Source of the DNA: Phycisphaerae bacterium
GTDB lineage: Bacteria; Planctomycetota; Phycisphaerae; UBA1845; PWPN01
Assembly (NCBI GenBank): GCA_018003015.1
Contig: JAGNEZ010000021.1
Span: forward strand, 1-64,000
Length of the DNA stretch: 64,000 nt
Direction of reading: 5' to 3'
Below the pieces are notes generated by a model. The model ran no database searches and was not told the DNA's origin. It worked only from the letters and a program-made list of their open reading frames with translations. The stretch's first letter is position 1. Each line of letters begins with the position of its first letter. Shown one piece after another: positions 25,517 to 35,346 of the stretch. A program made the translations under genes and the position numbers.

Positions 25517-25535
25517 CCGCGGAGGAGGCCGCGTC

Positions 25536-27488
25536 ATGACGGTCGCTGACATTCTCGGACCGGGGGGTACCATTGCCCGGCGGTTGCCGAACTACGAGCA
25601 GCGTGCGGAGCAGTTGGAGATGGCGGCGGCTGTCGAGCGGGCGTTCGAGGAGTCGCGGCACCTCGTGGTCGAGGCGGGCACGGGCGTGGGCAAGAGTTTT
25701 GCGTACCTGATCCCGGCCATTCGGCGGGCGACGACGGCCAACCAGCGGGTGATCATCAGCACGCACACCATTGCCCTGCAGGAACAGCTTGTGGAACGCG
25801 ACATTCCCTTCCTGCGGGCCATCTGGCCGGACGAGTTCACGGCGGTGCTGGTTAAAGGGCGGGGCAATTACCTTGGCATCCGGCGGCTCAAGCAGGCCAG
25901 CGACAGACAGAAGCTGCTGCTTGCGGCGCATCCGCACCTTGAGGAGCTCTGGCGGATCGAGGACTGGGCGTACAAGACGGAGGATGGATCGCTGTCGGAT
26001 CTGTCGCCGAGCCCGGATCCGCTGGTTTGGGAGCTGGTTCGCAGCGAGCACGGTAATTGCCTGGGCCGGCAGTGCGATTATTACCCCAAGTGCTTCTACC
26101 AGCGTGCCCGGCGGCGGGCAGCGAATGCCCAGATTCTCGTTGTCAACCACGCCCTGTTGCTCAGTGATCTGGCTTTGCGGCGCGTGAATGAGAAGGCCGG
26201 GATTCTGCCCAACTACGACCTGGCGGTGATCGACGAGGCCCACTGCTTCGAGAGTGTGGCCGCGGAGTACTTCGGGGTCAGCGTTTCGGAAGGACAACTC
26301 CGCTATCTGCTCAACCGGCTGCACCATGACCGGACCGGCCGGGGTTTTCTCAAGATCCACCCGAGTGAGCGGGCGATCCAAGCGGTCGAGCATGTCCGCC
26401 AGGTGGCCGAGCAGTTCTGGGCCAACTTGAGTGAGTGGCAGGACATGGATGGACGGCCGAACGGGCGGATTCTGGGCCGCGTGCCGATCGAGAACTCGCT
26501 CACGCCCGCCCTTCGGGGGCTCAAGGAAGTGCTCGAGCGGGTCCGCAAGGATCTCAAGAAGGCCGACGACGCCTACGAGTTGACCAGTCTTCTCGACCGG
26601 GCGGGGGCGTTGAGTGACGACTTGCGGCACCTGATGGAGAGCGATTCTGCGGCGAGTGTCCGCTGGATCGAAGTTTCAGGAGGCCCGCGGCCTGCCCGGT
26701 GTCTTTGCGAGGCTCCGATCGTGGTTGCGGAGGTACTGGGGGACGTTCTCTTCGGCAAGACTCAGAGCGTCGTGTTGACCAGCGCCACGTTGTCGGTTGG
26801 CCGCAAGGACGGCTTCAGGTACATTCGATCGCGGCTGGGGCTGGAGGATGCCGACGAGCTGCAGCTCGGCTCGCCGTTCAACTACCAGGAGCAGGCCGAG
26901 TTGTACATCGAAACCGGTCTGCCGGAACCGGAGGACGGGGTCCACTTCGTGCCCGCCGCAACCGCGGCCGTAGAGCGGCATGTGCTCGAGACCCGGGGGC
27001 ATGCGTTCGTGCTGTTCACCAGTTACCAGATGATGAACCAGATGGCTGCATCCCTGCGTCCGGTCTTCGAGGAAGCGGGTCTGGGATTGATGGTTCAGGG
27101 CGAGGGGCTGCCGCGCTCGCTCATGCTGGAGAAGTTCCGTCGCGAGCGGGGCTCGGTGATCTTCGGCACGGACAGCTTCTGGCAGGGGGTGGACGTGCCC
27201 GGAGACGCCCTGGTCAACGTGATCATTGTCAAGATTCCCTTTGCGGTCCCCGACCGGCCGATCATCGAGGCCCGCATCGAGCAGATCAGAGCTTCGGGCG
27301 GCAACCCGTTCATCGACTACCAGCTTCCGGAGGCAATTTTGAAGTTCAAGCAGGGCTTCGGCCGGCTGATTCGCACCAAGACGGATCGTGGGCGGGTGGT
27401 CGTGCTGGACAAGCGGATCAAGACCCGGCGGTACGGCAAGGCGATGCTGAAGGCCATTCCGCAATGCCGGGTCATCGAGATTGCGTAG
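25536..27488 (+). CDS. dinG: DinG-family ATP-dependent helicase
   Basis: A 650-residue XPD/DinG-type superfamily 2 DNA helicase. It has Walker A (EAGTGVGKS), DEAH ([10 protein letters not shown]), SATLS (motif III), and the C-terminal motifs [14 protein letters not shown] and [12 protein letters not shown]. DinG enzymes unwind 5'-3' and resolve DNA-RNA or quadruplex structures, using a 4Fe-4S cluster held by four Cys. Three remain with the exact DinG spacing (Cys175, Cys180, Cys186), but the first is Gly114 in KGRGNYLG. The SD GGAGGAGG is 8 bases before the ATG. Confidence 0.88.
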   Translation: MTVADILGPGGTIARRLPNYEQRAEQLEMAAAVERAFEESRHLVVEAGTGVGKSFAYLIPAIRRATTANQRVIISTHTIALQEQLVERDIPFLRAIWPDEFTAVLVKGRGNYLGIRRLKQASDRQKLLLAAHPHLEELWRIEDWAYKTEDGSLSDLSPSPDPLVWELVRSEHGNCLGRQCDYYPKCFYQRARRRAANAQILVVNHALLLSDLALRRVNEKAGILPNYDLAVIDEAHCFESVAAEYFGVSVSEGQLRYLLNRLHHDRTGRGFLKIHPSERAIQAVEHVRQVAEQFWANLSEWQDMDGRPNGRILGRVPIENSLTPALRGLKEVLERVRKDLKKADDAYELTSLLDRAGALSDDLRHLMESDSAASVRWIEVSGGPRPARCLCEAPIVVAEVLGDVLFGKTQSVVLTSATLSVGRKDGFRYIRSRLGLEDADELQLGSPFNYQEQAELYIETGLPEPEDGVHFVPAATAAVERHVLETRGHAFVLFTSYQMMNQMAASLRPVFEEAGLGLMVQGEGLPRSLMLEKFRRERGSVIFGTDSFWQGVDVPGDALVNVIIVKIPFAVPDRPIIEARIEQIRASGGNPFIDYQLPEAILKFKQGFGRLIRTKTDRGRVVVLDKRIKTRRYGKAMLKAIPQCRVIEIA

Positions 27489-27546
27489 GTTATCGGCGTG
27501 GAGACCGCCGGGCGGCGGTGGGCGGTCGGCGGTGGCATCGCTTTTC

Positions 27547-28521
27547 TCACCCGGCGGTCAAGAGCCCGCAGGCCTTACGGACTTCGCGCATGGTCTGGGC
27601 GGCCACTTCTCGGGCTCGTTTGGCTCCGTCGGCCAGGACGCGGTCGACCTCCTCGGGGTGCTTGACCAGTTGCTCATAGCGTTTGCGGGCCGGGCCGAGG
27701 GTCTGGACGTACAGCTCGGCCACGCGCTTCTTGGCCTCGCCATAGCCCATGCCGCCTTTGCGATACCGCTCTTCCCACTGGCGAACCTCGTCCCTGGCCG
27801 CGAACAGCCGCAACAGGGCCATGACGTTGCACTTAGCCGGATCCTTGGGCTGGTCGACCGGCGTCGAGTCGGTCACGATGGACATAATCTGCTTGCGGGC
27901 GGCCTTCTCGGGGCCGAACAGTTCGACGGTGTTGCCGTAGCTCTTGCTCATCTTTCGCCCGTCGATGCCGGGGATGACCGCCACCTCTTCGCCGATGAGC
28001 GGCTCCGGGCGGACCAGGATCTCGCAGCCGAACGCCTGGTTGAACTTGGTCTGCAGGTCCTGGGCAACCTCGACGTGTTGTTTCTGGTCCTGGCCCACGG
28101 GCACGAGCTGTGATTTGACGATGAGGATGTCGGCGGCCATGAGCACGGGGTAGGCGAACAGGCCGTGATTGGGAGAGATCCCCTGGGCGATCTTGTCCTT
28201 GTAGGAGTGGCATCGCTGGAGCAGTCCCATGGGGGTCACGCAGGACAGGACCCAGGTCAGCTCGTTGACCTCGGGCACATCGGTCTGGCGATAGAACACG
28301 GTCTTGGCGGGATCCAGCCCCAGGGCGAGGTATCCGGTGGCCACCTCTCGGGTGTACTGCTCGAGCATTGCCGCGTCGTTGAGGCTGGTCAAGGCGTGGT
28401 AGGTTGCGATGAAGTAGAAGCACTCGTGGTTCTTCTGCATGTCGATCTGCGGGCGCATCGCCCCGAAGTAGTTGCCCAGATGAAGGCGTCCCGAGGGTTG
28501 GATTCCGGATAGGACTCGCAT
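27547..28521 (-). CDS. trpS: Tryptophanyl-tRNA synthetase
   Basis: A 324-residue class I synthetase charging tRNA-Trp. The HIGH-type motif (PSGRLHLGNYFG) and KMSKS (DGRKMSKSYGN) are both present, with the Trp-binding region YPVLMAADILIV and QDQKQHVEVAQDL. Length is normal. Two in-frame ATGs lie 3 and 6 codons upstream; the start MRVLSG is chosen as the family start, with AGGA 12 bases away, so the exact start is uncertain. It is last in the wecB-M50-trpS unit, 32 bases after the protease gene. Confidence 0.95.
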   Translation of the reverse strand: MRVLSGIQPSGRLHLGNYFGAMRPQIDMQKNHECFYFIATYHALTSLNDAAMLEQYTREVATGYLALGLDPAKTVFYRQTDVPEVNELTWVLSCVTPMGLLQRCHSYKDKIAQGISPNHGLFAYPVLMAADILIVKSQLVPVGQDQKQHVEVAQDLQTKFNQAFGCEILVRPEPLIGEEVAVIPGIDGRKMSKSYGNTVELFGPEKAARKQIMSIVTDSTPVDQPKDPAKCNVMALLRLFAARDEVRQWEERYRKGGMGYGEAKKRVAELYVQTLGPARKRYEQLVKHPEEVDRVLADGAKRAREVAAQTMREVRKACGLLTAG

Positions 28522-28553
28522 GACTGACATTTTCCTCATACGCCGGCGTGCGT

Positions 28554-29234
28554 TCAGTGCATTCCGGCCCCATACTTCAAGAGCACATTCACCAGTGGCT
28601 CGATGAGTCGGCCAAGGACGCCCTGGCCTGTCTCCTGATCAAGAACCACCGCCCGGTCGAGGACAATGAAGCCCAGCAGCATGAACGGGCCGTAGGTGGC
28701 GGTATCGGCAAAGCCCTGCTGCGATCGGGGCGGCAGCAACTGAAGGGTGATATGAAAGCCGTCCAGCGGGTAGATCGGCAGGCAGTTGAAGACTGCCAGG
28801 CTGGCGTTGATGAGCACGCCGACGAAGCAGAACAGGAACACGGCGTCGAGCGGCCGAGAAGCGGAGTTCTCCATGAACGATGGGACGCCACCGCCCGCGT
28901 GAATCACGGCTCTCAGGAGCAGGGCGAAAGCGAGGGCCATCACGAGGTTGCTGCCCGGGCCGGCGGCGGAGGTGACCAGATCGCCGGTGCGCGGGTTCCT
29001 GAAATTGGCCGGGTTGACCGGCACTGGCTTGGCCCAGCCGATGGGTGCGAACACCAGGCAGATCGCGCCCAGGGGGTCGAGGTGCCTGATGGGGTTAAGC
29101 GTCAACCGGCCCATGCGGGCGGCCGTCGGGTCGCCCATTCGGTAGGCGAAATAAGCATGACAGAACTCGTGCACGGTCAGGGCCAGCAGCACGAGCGGCA
29201 CGCGAATCAGCAGGTCAATGGGATCCAGGTTCAT
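28554..29234 (-). CDS. M50-family site-2-type zinc metalloprotease
   Basis: A 226-residue intramembrane protease with the zinc motif HEFCH in the first helices and the second motif NCLPIYPLDG (usual form NxxPxxxLDG). About six membrane segments; no PDZ or CBS domain, so it matches the small rhodobacter/archaeal-type S2P group. Substrates of such enzymes are membrane-bound regulators or remnant signal peptides; none can be named here. It follows wecB by 12 bases. AAAGG abuts the ATG, closer than usual. Confidence 0.88.
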   Translation of the reverse strand: MNLDPIDLLIRVPLVLLALTVHEFCHAYFAYRMGDPTAARMGRLTLNPIRHLDPLGAICLVFAPIGWAKPVPVNPANFRNPRTGDLVTSAAGPGSNLVMALAFALLLRAVIHAGGGVPSFMENSASRPLDAVFLFCFVGVLINASLAVFNCLPIYPLDGFHITLQLLPPRSQQGFADTATYGPFMLLGFIVLDRAVVLDQETGQGVLGRLIEPLVNVLLKYGAGMH

Positions 29235-29246
29235 CCTTTGTCGGAC

Positions 29247-30347
29247 CTACTGTCCTCTCCCCCAGTGTGCGATGATTCCCGCGATTCGCTGGGCGGCTTG
29301 CCCATCCCATTTGTTGGGGCGGTGTGCCGAGCGTGGCGGGGCGTGCCGGATTTGCCGGTAGGCGGCCAGGAGTCTGGCCGGGTCCATTCCCACCAGCTGA
29401 TTGGTGCCATCGGTGATGGTGACCGGCCGCTCGGTGTTCTCCCGCAGGGTGAGGCAAGGCACGCCCAGGATGGTGGTCTCTTCCTGAATGCCACCGCTGT
29501 CGGTCAGGACGATGGCCGCGCGGGCCATCAGCTTGAGGAAGTCCAGGTAGCCGACCGGGTCAATCAGTCGCAGCCGCCCCAAGTCGGCGATGCGGCGATC
29601 GAGACCGGTTTCGGCCAGCCGGGCGCGGGTGCGGGGGTGGACAGGAAAAACGAGGGGCAGGTCTCGCTGGATCTCGGCGAACGCGTCAATCAGCGGCCCC
29701 ATGATTTCGGGGTGGTCGACCGCGGCCGGTCGGTGCATGGTGATGACGCCGTAGCCGCCGGGCGGCAGGTCGAGATCCTCCAACAGGGTGGACGATTCCG
29801 CTCGCCGCCGGTTGCGTTCCAGCGTGTCGATCATGACATTGCCGACGAAATGCACCTTTTTCGAGGAGATGCCCTCTCGCGTGAGGTTCTCGAGCCCACT
29901 CGGCTCGCTGACAAACAACAGGTCGCTGATCGCATCGGTGAGTACGCGGTTGATCTCCTCGGGCATGGTGCGATCGAAGCTGCGCAAGCCGGCCTCGACG
30001 TGGAAGACGGCCACACCCATCTTGGCGGCGACCAGGGCACAAGCGATGGTTGAGTTGACATCGCCGACCACCAGGACGGCGTCGGCCTTGTGCCCGGTGA
30101 TGACGGCCTCAAAGCGTTGCATGATCAGGCCGGTCTGTTGGGCGTGCGAGCCACTTCCGACTTCGAGGTTGATGTCGGGTTGGGGGATCCCCAATTCCTC
30201 GAAGAACAGGTGGCTCATCTTCTGATCATAGTGTTGGCCGGTATGAACCAAGACCGGTTCGATGACCGGTTCAGCCTGGTAGGCTCGCATCAGGGGGGCG
30301 ATCTTCATGAAGTTGGGGCGCGCGCCGCAGACGTTAATGAGTCTCAT
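29247..30347 (-). CDS. wecB: UDP-N-acetylglucosamine 2-epimerase (non-hydrolysing)
   Basis: A 366-residue GT-B-fold enzyme interconverting UDP-GlcNAc and UDP-ManNAc for surface polysaccharide synthesis. Conserved segments are GARPNFMKIAPL, TGQHYD, HVEAGLRS, VITMHRP, FPVHPRT and LTDSGGIQEE. Start MRLINV is chosen on family grounds; no SD is obvious and an in-frame ATG three codons upstream is possible. First gene of the unit with the M50 protease and trpS. Pairing with these is not functionally obvious. Confidence 0.93.
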   Translation of the reverse strand: MRLINVCGARPNFMKIAPLMRAYQAEPVIEPVLVHTGQHYDQKMSHLFFEELGIPQPDINLEVGSGSHAQQTGLIMQRFEAVITGHKADAVLVVGDVNSTIACALVAAKMGVAVFHVEAGLRSFDRTMPEEINRVLTDAISDLLFVSEPSGLENLTREGISSKKVHFVGNVMIDTLERNRRRAESSTLLEDLDLPPGGYGVITMHRPAAVDHPEIMGPLIDAFAEIQRDLPLVFPVHPRTRARLAETGLDRRIADLGRLRLIDPVGYLDFLKLMARAAIVLTDSGGIQEETTILGVPCLTLRENTERPVTITDGTNQLVGMDPARLLAAYRQIRHAPPRSAHRPNKWDGQAAQRIAGIIAHWGRGQ

Positions 30348-30994
30348 GGGCAGCATGATAGGGGGGGCGTACAAGGGGTCAAGCGGCCAGACGGGTCTCG
30401 GGCGGCGGGATGGTCCCGGCGATGGCGACAGAGGAACCTGGGGACCGCTTGTCCCACGTCAGACGGGAAGTGGGCGAATGGATCAGGGCGGATTGGTGTG
30501 TGCATGTCTTTTTTCGTTCTAAACTGCACATGCGGGCGTGCCCGGGTGGGCGTGGGAAGGGGGGGGACCGAAGGTGGCACGGCGGCTCGTGGATGCATGG
30601 GGGGCACGGTCGTGGGCGGGTCGGGGACGGCATCCTGTGGGTCTGGTGCTGGTTTTCGGTCCTGGCATGGGGCGGTGGCTCCCGGACGCTTGGGCGGCAG
30701 TAGAATGGGGGTGTGCAAGTGAGATGGGCATCCGCGGACGGTTTCCCGGGGCACGAAGCGCGGGATGGGTCGGTGTGGATGCCTTCATACCCCTGTGAAA
30801 TGGCGGTCGGGGTCTCGATTCGGGACCGTATCCTGCCGATCTGGCAACCATGTACTGCGCCGGCTATAGTGAGAGGGTGCGCGCGGTTGGCTCCCTTTCG
30901 GACGGCCGGCGTTTGAACCTTGTTTGGAACTTTGGCGTAGATGAGGCATATCGTTTTTTTCGGTCACACGATGACAAGGGTCGAGGTTGGGATC
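30348..30994. other. 647-base divergent intergenic region, no gene supported
   Basis: The spacer lies between wecB (minus) and the DUF1573 gene (plus). The middle part is among the most G/T-rich DNA in the window. A possible promoter for the DUF1573 gene sits at 30842-30870. Long frames here encode Gly/Arg/Pro-rich peptides and lack an SD. Confidence 0.55.
30842..30870 (+). promoter_or_regulatory. Possible promoter of the DUF1573 fusion gene
   Basis: TATAGT (30865-30870) is a good -10; 17 bases upstream TGGCAA (30842-30847) is a weak -35. The leader would be ~118 bases. Confidence 0.4.
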
Positions 30995-33619
30995 ATGCGA
31001 CGATTGAAATGCAGGTGTTTGGCGGTTGGAGTGGCGTTGTTTCTGGGGAGTGGGCTGGCTCTCGGGCAGCAGGTTGGCGGTCAGCCGTCGGTGAGCGCGG
31101 TCAGGGCCGCCACGCCGGCCCCGGGTGCGGTGGTGGCTCCGAGGCCGCCGGCGGCGGCGACGCAACCCAGCGGTCCGCAGCCCCGGATCCGGTTTGAGAA
31201 GGTGGTCTACGATTTCCCCGAAGCCTGGTCGGGCGATCTGATCGAGCACGAGTTTGTTTTCCACAACGAGGGTGAAGGCGTGCTGCTTCTCCCCCAGGTG
31301 GTCGGCACCTGTGGTTGCACGGTGGTCGAGGCCGACAAGAAGGTTGAGCCTGGACAGACGGGCAAGGTCAAGGCGGTCCTCCGCACCACGGGCTTCAGGG
31401 GCCACGTTGCCAAGGTCATCAATGTGACGACGAACGACACGAAGAATCCGACCATCCGGCTCACGCTGCAGGGCACGCTGAAGGAGCGTTTGGCTCTCGA
31501 GCCCATTGGTGGAGGCGTGAATTTTGGCCGGTACTTGGGCGAGCCCTTCAAGCCCCAGAAGGTCAAGATCACCAGCAACGTGAACATGCCGATCAAGATT
31601 GAGCCGGTATCGCCCACGGCCAGCAAGGTCTTCAAAGCCGAGGTGGCCGAGGTTGAGGCGGGCAAGGTTTTCGAAGTCACGGTGACTGCGGAGCCGCCCT
31701 TCAACCAGGGCAACAACTACGTGGAGCTGCAGTTCAAGACCGGGCTTAAGGAGCAGCCCCTGGTGTCGGTTCGCTGCTCTCTGTTTGCTCCGCCGGACAT
31801 CGAGGTCCTGCCGATCTCGATCATTCTGGCCATGCCGCCCACCCAGCCCATGCCGAGGCCGGTTCAGATTCGGTACAACGCTCAGGGAGCCCTGAAGATC
31901 CTCAACGCCGTGGCTTCGGACGAATCGGTCAAGGTGAATGTCAGCGAGCGTACGCCGGGCAAGGACTTCCAGGTGATGGTGACGTTGCCGACAGGCTTCA
32001 GTCCTCCACCGGACAAGCCTGCGATGGTGAAGTTGACCACCGACAACCCGAAGCAGCCTGAAATCACGATCCCGGTCCAGATGCGGCCCCAGTCCTATAC
32101 CCCGCCGCAGCAGCAGCTTGCCCAGACCACTCCAGAAGCACTGCTTGGTCGACCTGCGCCGCAGGTGACGGTTCAGGGGGTGGATGGCCGGGGCACGCAG
32201 ATTGGGGGGGGCAGGAGTGGCCGGGTGACGGTCATCGACTTCTGGGCCAGCTGGTGCAAGAACTCCCGCCGCCAGCTTGGGATGGTGCAGCGTCTGGCCA
32301 GTGAGCTGGGGCGTCACAACGTGGACTTTCACTTCGTATCGGTGGACCAGCTGAGGCCGGGGCTTGAAATTGCCGAGACGGCCAAGCAGAACGGCGTCAG
32401 CCAATCCGTTTTGTTGGACTCGGCTCAGCAGGCCAAACGTCTGTTCGGCGTCAACGGGATTCCGCTCCTGGTGGTGATTGGCAAGACCGGCCTGGTGGAG
32501 GCCATCCACCGCGGGGCGGGCTCGAGCGAGGCGGCCCTGGAGGCTCTCAAGCAGACCCTTGCTGCCGAGATTGAAGCCTTGTCCGAGGGCCGCACGGTGG
32601 CCAGTCTGCGGCTCAAGCCTCAGCCTTCGGCGGCCTTCACCCTGCTGGAGGCGGCGCCGCCCCAGACCGCGATCAGTTCGCCGAAGATCTGGGTGGACTC
32701 GCGGCAGCAGGACGTGGGCCGGCGCAAAGCCGCCGAGACGGTGAAGTACAGCCTCCGCTACCGCAACCAGGGTACGCTATCGCTGCAGATCACCCATGTC
32801 AGCCCCTCGGAGGGGGTCAAGGTCGATCCTGGTTTCACCAAGACTGTGGAAGCCGGCGGATCCGGGATCATGCAGCTGGAGCTTGTCACCCCCGACCAGC
32901 CCGGGGAGTTCAGCAGGACGCTGACCATCGTCTCCAATGACACCGCCCGGTCACCCACCGTGGTGGAGTTGAGCGGGATGGTTCGGCCGCTGGTCGAGGT
33001 CGATCCCTCCTCTGGGGTGGACTTTTCCCGTCGCCCGAAGCTCCACGATCTGCCTCGGCTGGCCACGCTGATCTACAACGGGCAGGGCGAGATCAAGTAT
33101 GGCAAGATCACCTCTAGTTCTCCTAAGTTCCGTGGAGAAGTCAAGCCCCTGCCCAACACCCCGGCTTACGCCACGCTGACCGTTTACGCCGTTCCGCCGT
33201 TCGAGGTGGGCGAGCACAAGGGGGTGCTCAGCATCGAGACCGGCAAGCCCGATCAGCCGACGGTCGAGGTGCCTGCGACGCTGTACATGCCGCCCCGGAT
33301 CGAGGTGTTGCCGGCGGAGCTGTCGATGGCCCCGGCCCCGCGCGTCCAGCAGAGCGAGATCAGCATCACCAACAACGGGCCATCGCCGATCCACATGCTG
33401 GAGATCACGCGCAGCAACGACAAGATCGGGGCCCAGTTCTTTCCCGAGCCGGATGGAGCGTCGTATCGGCTGTATCTGACCTTTCCGGTGAATTACACCC
33501 CGCCGGTCGCGGGCGACAAGATCACGATTCGCACCGACGACGCGGAGATGAAGGAGATCGTCATCCCGATCAGGCCGGCCAGCCCTCAGGCCGTCTCCCA
33601 GACCCCTGTGGCGAAGTGA
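30995..33619 (+). CDS. Secreted multi-domain DUF1573 / thioredoxin-like fusion
   Basis: An 874-residue exported protein. The signal peptide ends near ALGQQ. Residues ~60-370 are Ig-like DUF1573-type beta repeats; the first has the hallmark GTCGCTVVEADK and FRGHVAKVINVTTND. Residues ~385-530 are a thioredoxin/TlpA-like domain (VTVIDFWASWC) whose active site is CKNS, so the second Cys is Ser. Residues ~560-860 return to DUF1573-type repeats. A run of eight G lies in the linker before the thioredoxin domain. The start has GAGG 8 bases upstream. A periplasmic or surface scaffold or thiol-binding role is plausible. Confidence 0.8.
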   Translation: MRRLKCRCLAVGVALFLGSGLALGQQVGGQPSVSAVRAATPAPGAVVAPRPPAAATQPSGPQPRIRFEKVVYDFPEAWSGDLIEHEFVFHNEGEGVLLLPQVVGTCGCTVVEADKKVEPGQTGKVKAVLRTTGFRGHVAKVINVTTNDTKNPTIRLTLQGTLKERLALEPIGGGVNFGRYLGEPFKPQKVKITSNVNMPIKIEPVSPTASKVFKAEVAEVEAGKVFEVTVTAEPPFNQGNNYVELQFKTGLKEQPLVSVRCSLFAPPDIEVLPISIILAMPPTQPMPRPVQIRYNAQGALKILNAVASDESVKVNVSERTPGKDFQVMVTLPTGFSPPPDKPAMVKLTTDNPKQPEITIPVQMRPQSYTPPQQQLAQTTPEALLGRPAPQVTVQGVDGRGTQIGGGRSGRVTVIDFWASWCKNSRRQLGMVQRLASELGRHNVDFHFVSVDQLRPGLEIAETAKQNGVSQSVLLDSAQQAKRLFGVNGIPLLVVIGKTGLVEAIHRGAGSSEAALEALKQTLAAEIEALSEGRTVASLRLKPQPSAAFTLLEAAPPQTAISSPKIWVDSRQQDVGRRKAAETVKYSLRYRNQGTLSLQITHVSPSEGVKVDPGFTKTVEAGGSGIMQLELVTPDQPGEFSRTLTIVSNDTARSPTVVELSGMVRPLVEVDPSSGVDFSRRPKLHDLPRLATLIYNGQGEIKYGKITSSSPKFRGEVKPLPNTPAYATLTVYAVPPFEVGEHKGVLSIETGKPDQPTVEVPATLYMPPRIEVLPAELSMAPAPRVQQSEISITNNGPSPIHMLEITRSNDKIGAQFFPEPDGASYRLYLTFPVNYTPPVAGDKITIRTDDAEMKEIVIPIRPASPQAVSQTPVAK

Positions 33620-33670
33620 GTGACCGCGTGATTGCGGTCCGGGCGTCGTCCATCGATTGCCAGGCAAGGC

Positions 33671-33692
33671 GCCGCGGGCTTGAGCTCGCGGC
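33671..33692. terminator. GC-rich hairpin after the DUF1573 gene
   Basis: GCCGCG (33671-33676) pairs with CGCGGC (33687-33692) around a 10-base loop, 50 bases after the stop, followed by CTCTTGGT. It may be a weak terminator or a dispersed palindrome. Confidence 0.4.
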
Positions 33693-33785
33693 TCTTGGTC
33701 TGGAGCGGTGGTCTCGCGAGCGGGCCCCGGTTGCGGGAATCCGGCCGCGGCCTCGAACTTGATGTCGGATCCGGGCCTGCGGTGC

Positions 33786-33935
33786 TCAGCTCAGCGGGCC
33801 GATCAGCTCGATCATGTTACCCTCGGGATTGCGAACCAGGACCAGGTAGTCTCCCTTGGCCAGATCGGTGGCGAGGGGATAGGGTTTGGCGAGGGGGTTT
33901 GGAAAGGGCCAGCTGGGCTTGACGGGTGGTTCGAG
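33786..33935 (-). pseudogene. VOC (glyoxalase-type) protein C-terminal remnant
   Basis: About 45 codons on the minus strand end in GDYLVLVRNPEGNMIELIGP, the typical last strand of a vicinal-oxygen-chelate domain with its metal-binding Glu. The frame stays open upstream but loses similarity within ~15 codons, and no start with an SD exists. The rest of the domain (about 80-100 residues) is absent, so this is a truncated relic between two plus-strand genes. Confidence 0.55.
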
Positions 33936-34042
33936 CGCGGTAGACTGTCGCTGGCGGTTGAATAGGAATCTCGATTCCGCCAGGGGCGGCGGCGCGGTCC
34001 CGGGGCGGAGGGCCGTGTCGCGCCACACGTTGTGGACTATCC

Positions 34043-35263
34043 ATGAACCACAGACTTTTCATTACGGCGATGGTCGCTTTTACTGCAATGACCTCAATCC
34101 CACACTTTGCCCTCGGCGCCAACTTCGGCGATGACCGTGCGTTCCTGAAGAAGCACACCGACCTGATTGTCCTGAGCGACAAGGCCGGCCTGGCCAAGGT
34201 GGCCCTCGTGCCGGCCTGGCAGGGCCGGGTGATGACCAGCACGACGGGCGGCGACGCCGGCCCGAGTTTCGGCTGGATCAACCGCGAGCTGATCGCTTCG
34301 GGGAAGATCCTGCCGCACATGAACGCGTTCGGCGGCGAAGACCGTTTTTGGATGGGGCCGGAGGGTGGCCAGTTCTCGATCTTCTTCGAGAAGGGCAAGA
34401 AGTTCGAGTTCGCCGACTGGCAGACGCCGGCGATTTTCGACACGGAGCCCTTCAAGGTGTTGAGCAAGGCGGACGACAAGGCCGTGTTCGGTGCGGAGTT
34501 CTCGCTGACCAACTACTCGGGCACGGTTTTCAAGGTGGGCGTGGAGCGCGAAGTGGGCCTGCTTTCGCCGGATGTTGCCTGGGAGAAGCTGGGGGTGAAG
34601 GCTGCCAAGGACGTGGGCGTCGTGGCCTACGCCTCGAACAACAAGATCGTCAACAAGGGTAAGGACGCGTGGAAGAAGGAGACGGGACTCCTGTCGGTTT
34701 GGATTCTGGGCATGTTCAATCCGTCGCCGTCCACCACGGTTGTTGTGCCGATCAAGGCCGGACCGGAGGCGGAACTCGGTGTGAAGGTGACCTCGGACTA
34801 TTTTGGCCAGGTGCCGCCGGATCGGCTGGTGGTGCGGGAGGATGTGGTTTTTCTCCGTGCCGACGGCCAGTACCGCAGCAAGATCGGCATCAGTCCGAAG
34901 CGGAGCAAGGCGATTCTGGGCAGCTATGATGCGGACGGCAAGGTGCTGACCATCGTGCAGTTCAACCAGCCGGCGGGCGTGACCGACTACGTCAACTCGC
35001 TGTGGAAACTGCAGGACAATCCCTTCAGTGGCGATGCGGCCAACAGCTACAACGATGGGCCACCCGCTCCGGGTGCCAAGCCGATGGGGCCGTTCTACGA
35101 GCTTGAGTCTTCCTCTCCGGCTGCCGCGTTGGCTCCGGGCAAGAGCCTGACGCACACGCATCGCACGATCCACCTGACCGGACCGGAGCCCGCGCTCGAC
35201 GAGATCGCCAAGGCGACGCTGGGTGTGCCGCTCGAGGACATCAAGACCGTGTTCAAGAAGTGA
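34043..35263 (+). CDS. Exported DUF6786-like protein
   Basis: A 406-residue protein with a signal peptide (FITAMVAFTAMTS, cleavage near ALGANF). The mature sequence is beta-rich with features recalled from DUF6786 proteins: GRVMTSTTGG, GGEDRFWMGPEGGQFSIFF, and HTHRTIHLTG near the end. These resemble aldose-epimerase-like beta-sandwich proteins. Catalytic function is unknown. It lies 83 bases upstream of a FucP-like transporter, which suggests a role in handling a sugar before uptake. No SD is visible before the ATG, so the start is supported mainly by the signal peptide. Confidence 0.65.
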   Translation: MNHRLFITAMVAFTAMTSIPHFALGANFGDDRAFLKKHTDLIVLSDKAGLAKVALVPAWQGRVMTSTTGGDAGPSFGWINRELIASGKILPHMNAFGGEDRFWMGPEGGQFSIFFEKGKKFEFADWQTPAIFDTEPFKVLSKADDKAVFGAEFSLTNYSGTVFKVGVEREVGLLSPDVAWEKLGVKAAKDVGVVAYASNNKIVNKGKDAWKKETGLLSVWILGMFNPSPSTTVVVPIKAGPEAELGVKVTSDYFGQVPPDRLVVREDVVFLRADGQYRSKIGISPKRSKAILGSYDADGKVLTIVQFNQPAGVTDYVNSLWKLQDNPFSGDAANSYNDGPPAPGAKPMGPFYELESSSPAAALAPGKSLTHTHRTIHLTGPEPALDEIAKATLGVPLEDIKTVFKK

Positions 35264-35346
35264 TCCGGCCCGGCGCGCCCTGATGTGAAAACTGGCCGCC
35301 CACGGATCTGTGGTGGGTGATCTGCGTCTAAAGAGAGCCGAATACC

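Noticed and set aside
28548-30053. 501-codon + strand frame opposite wecB and the M50 gene
   Set aside because: Asp/His/Gln/Gly-rich antisense translation; the opposite strand carries clear family motifs.
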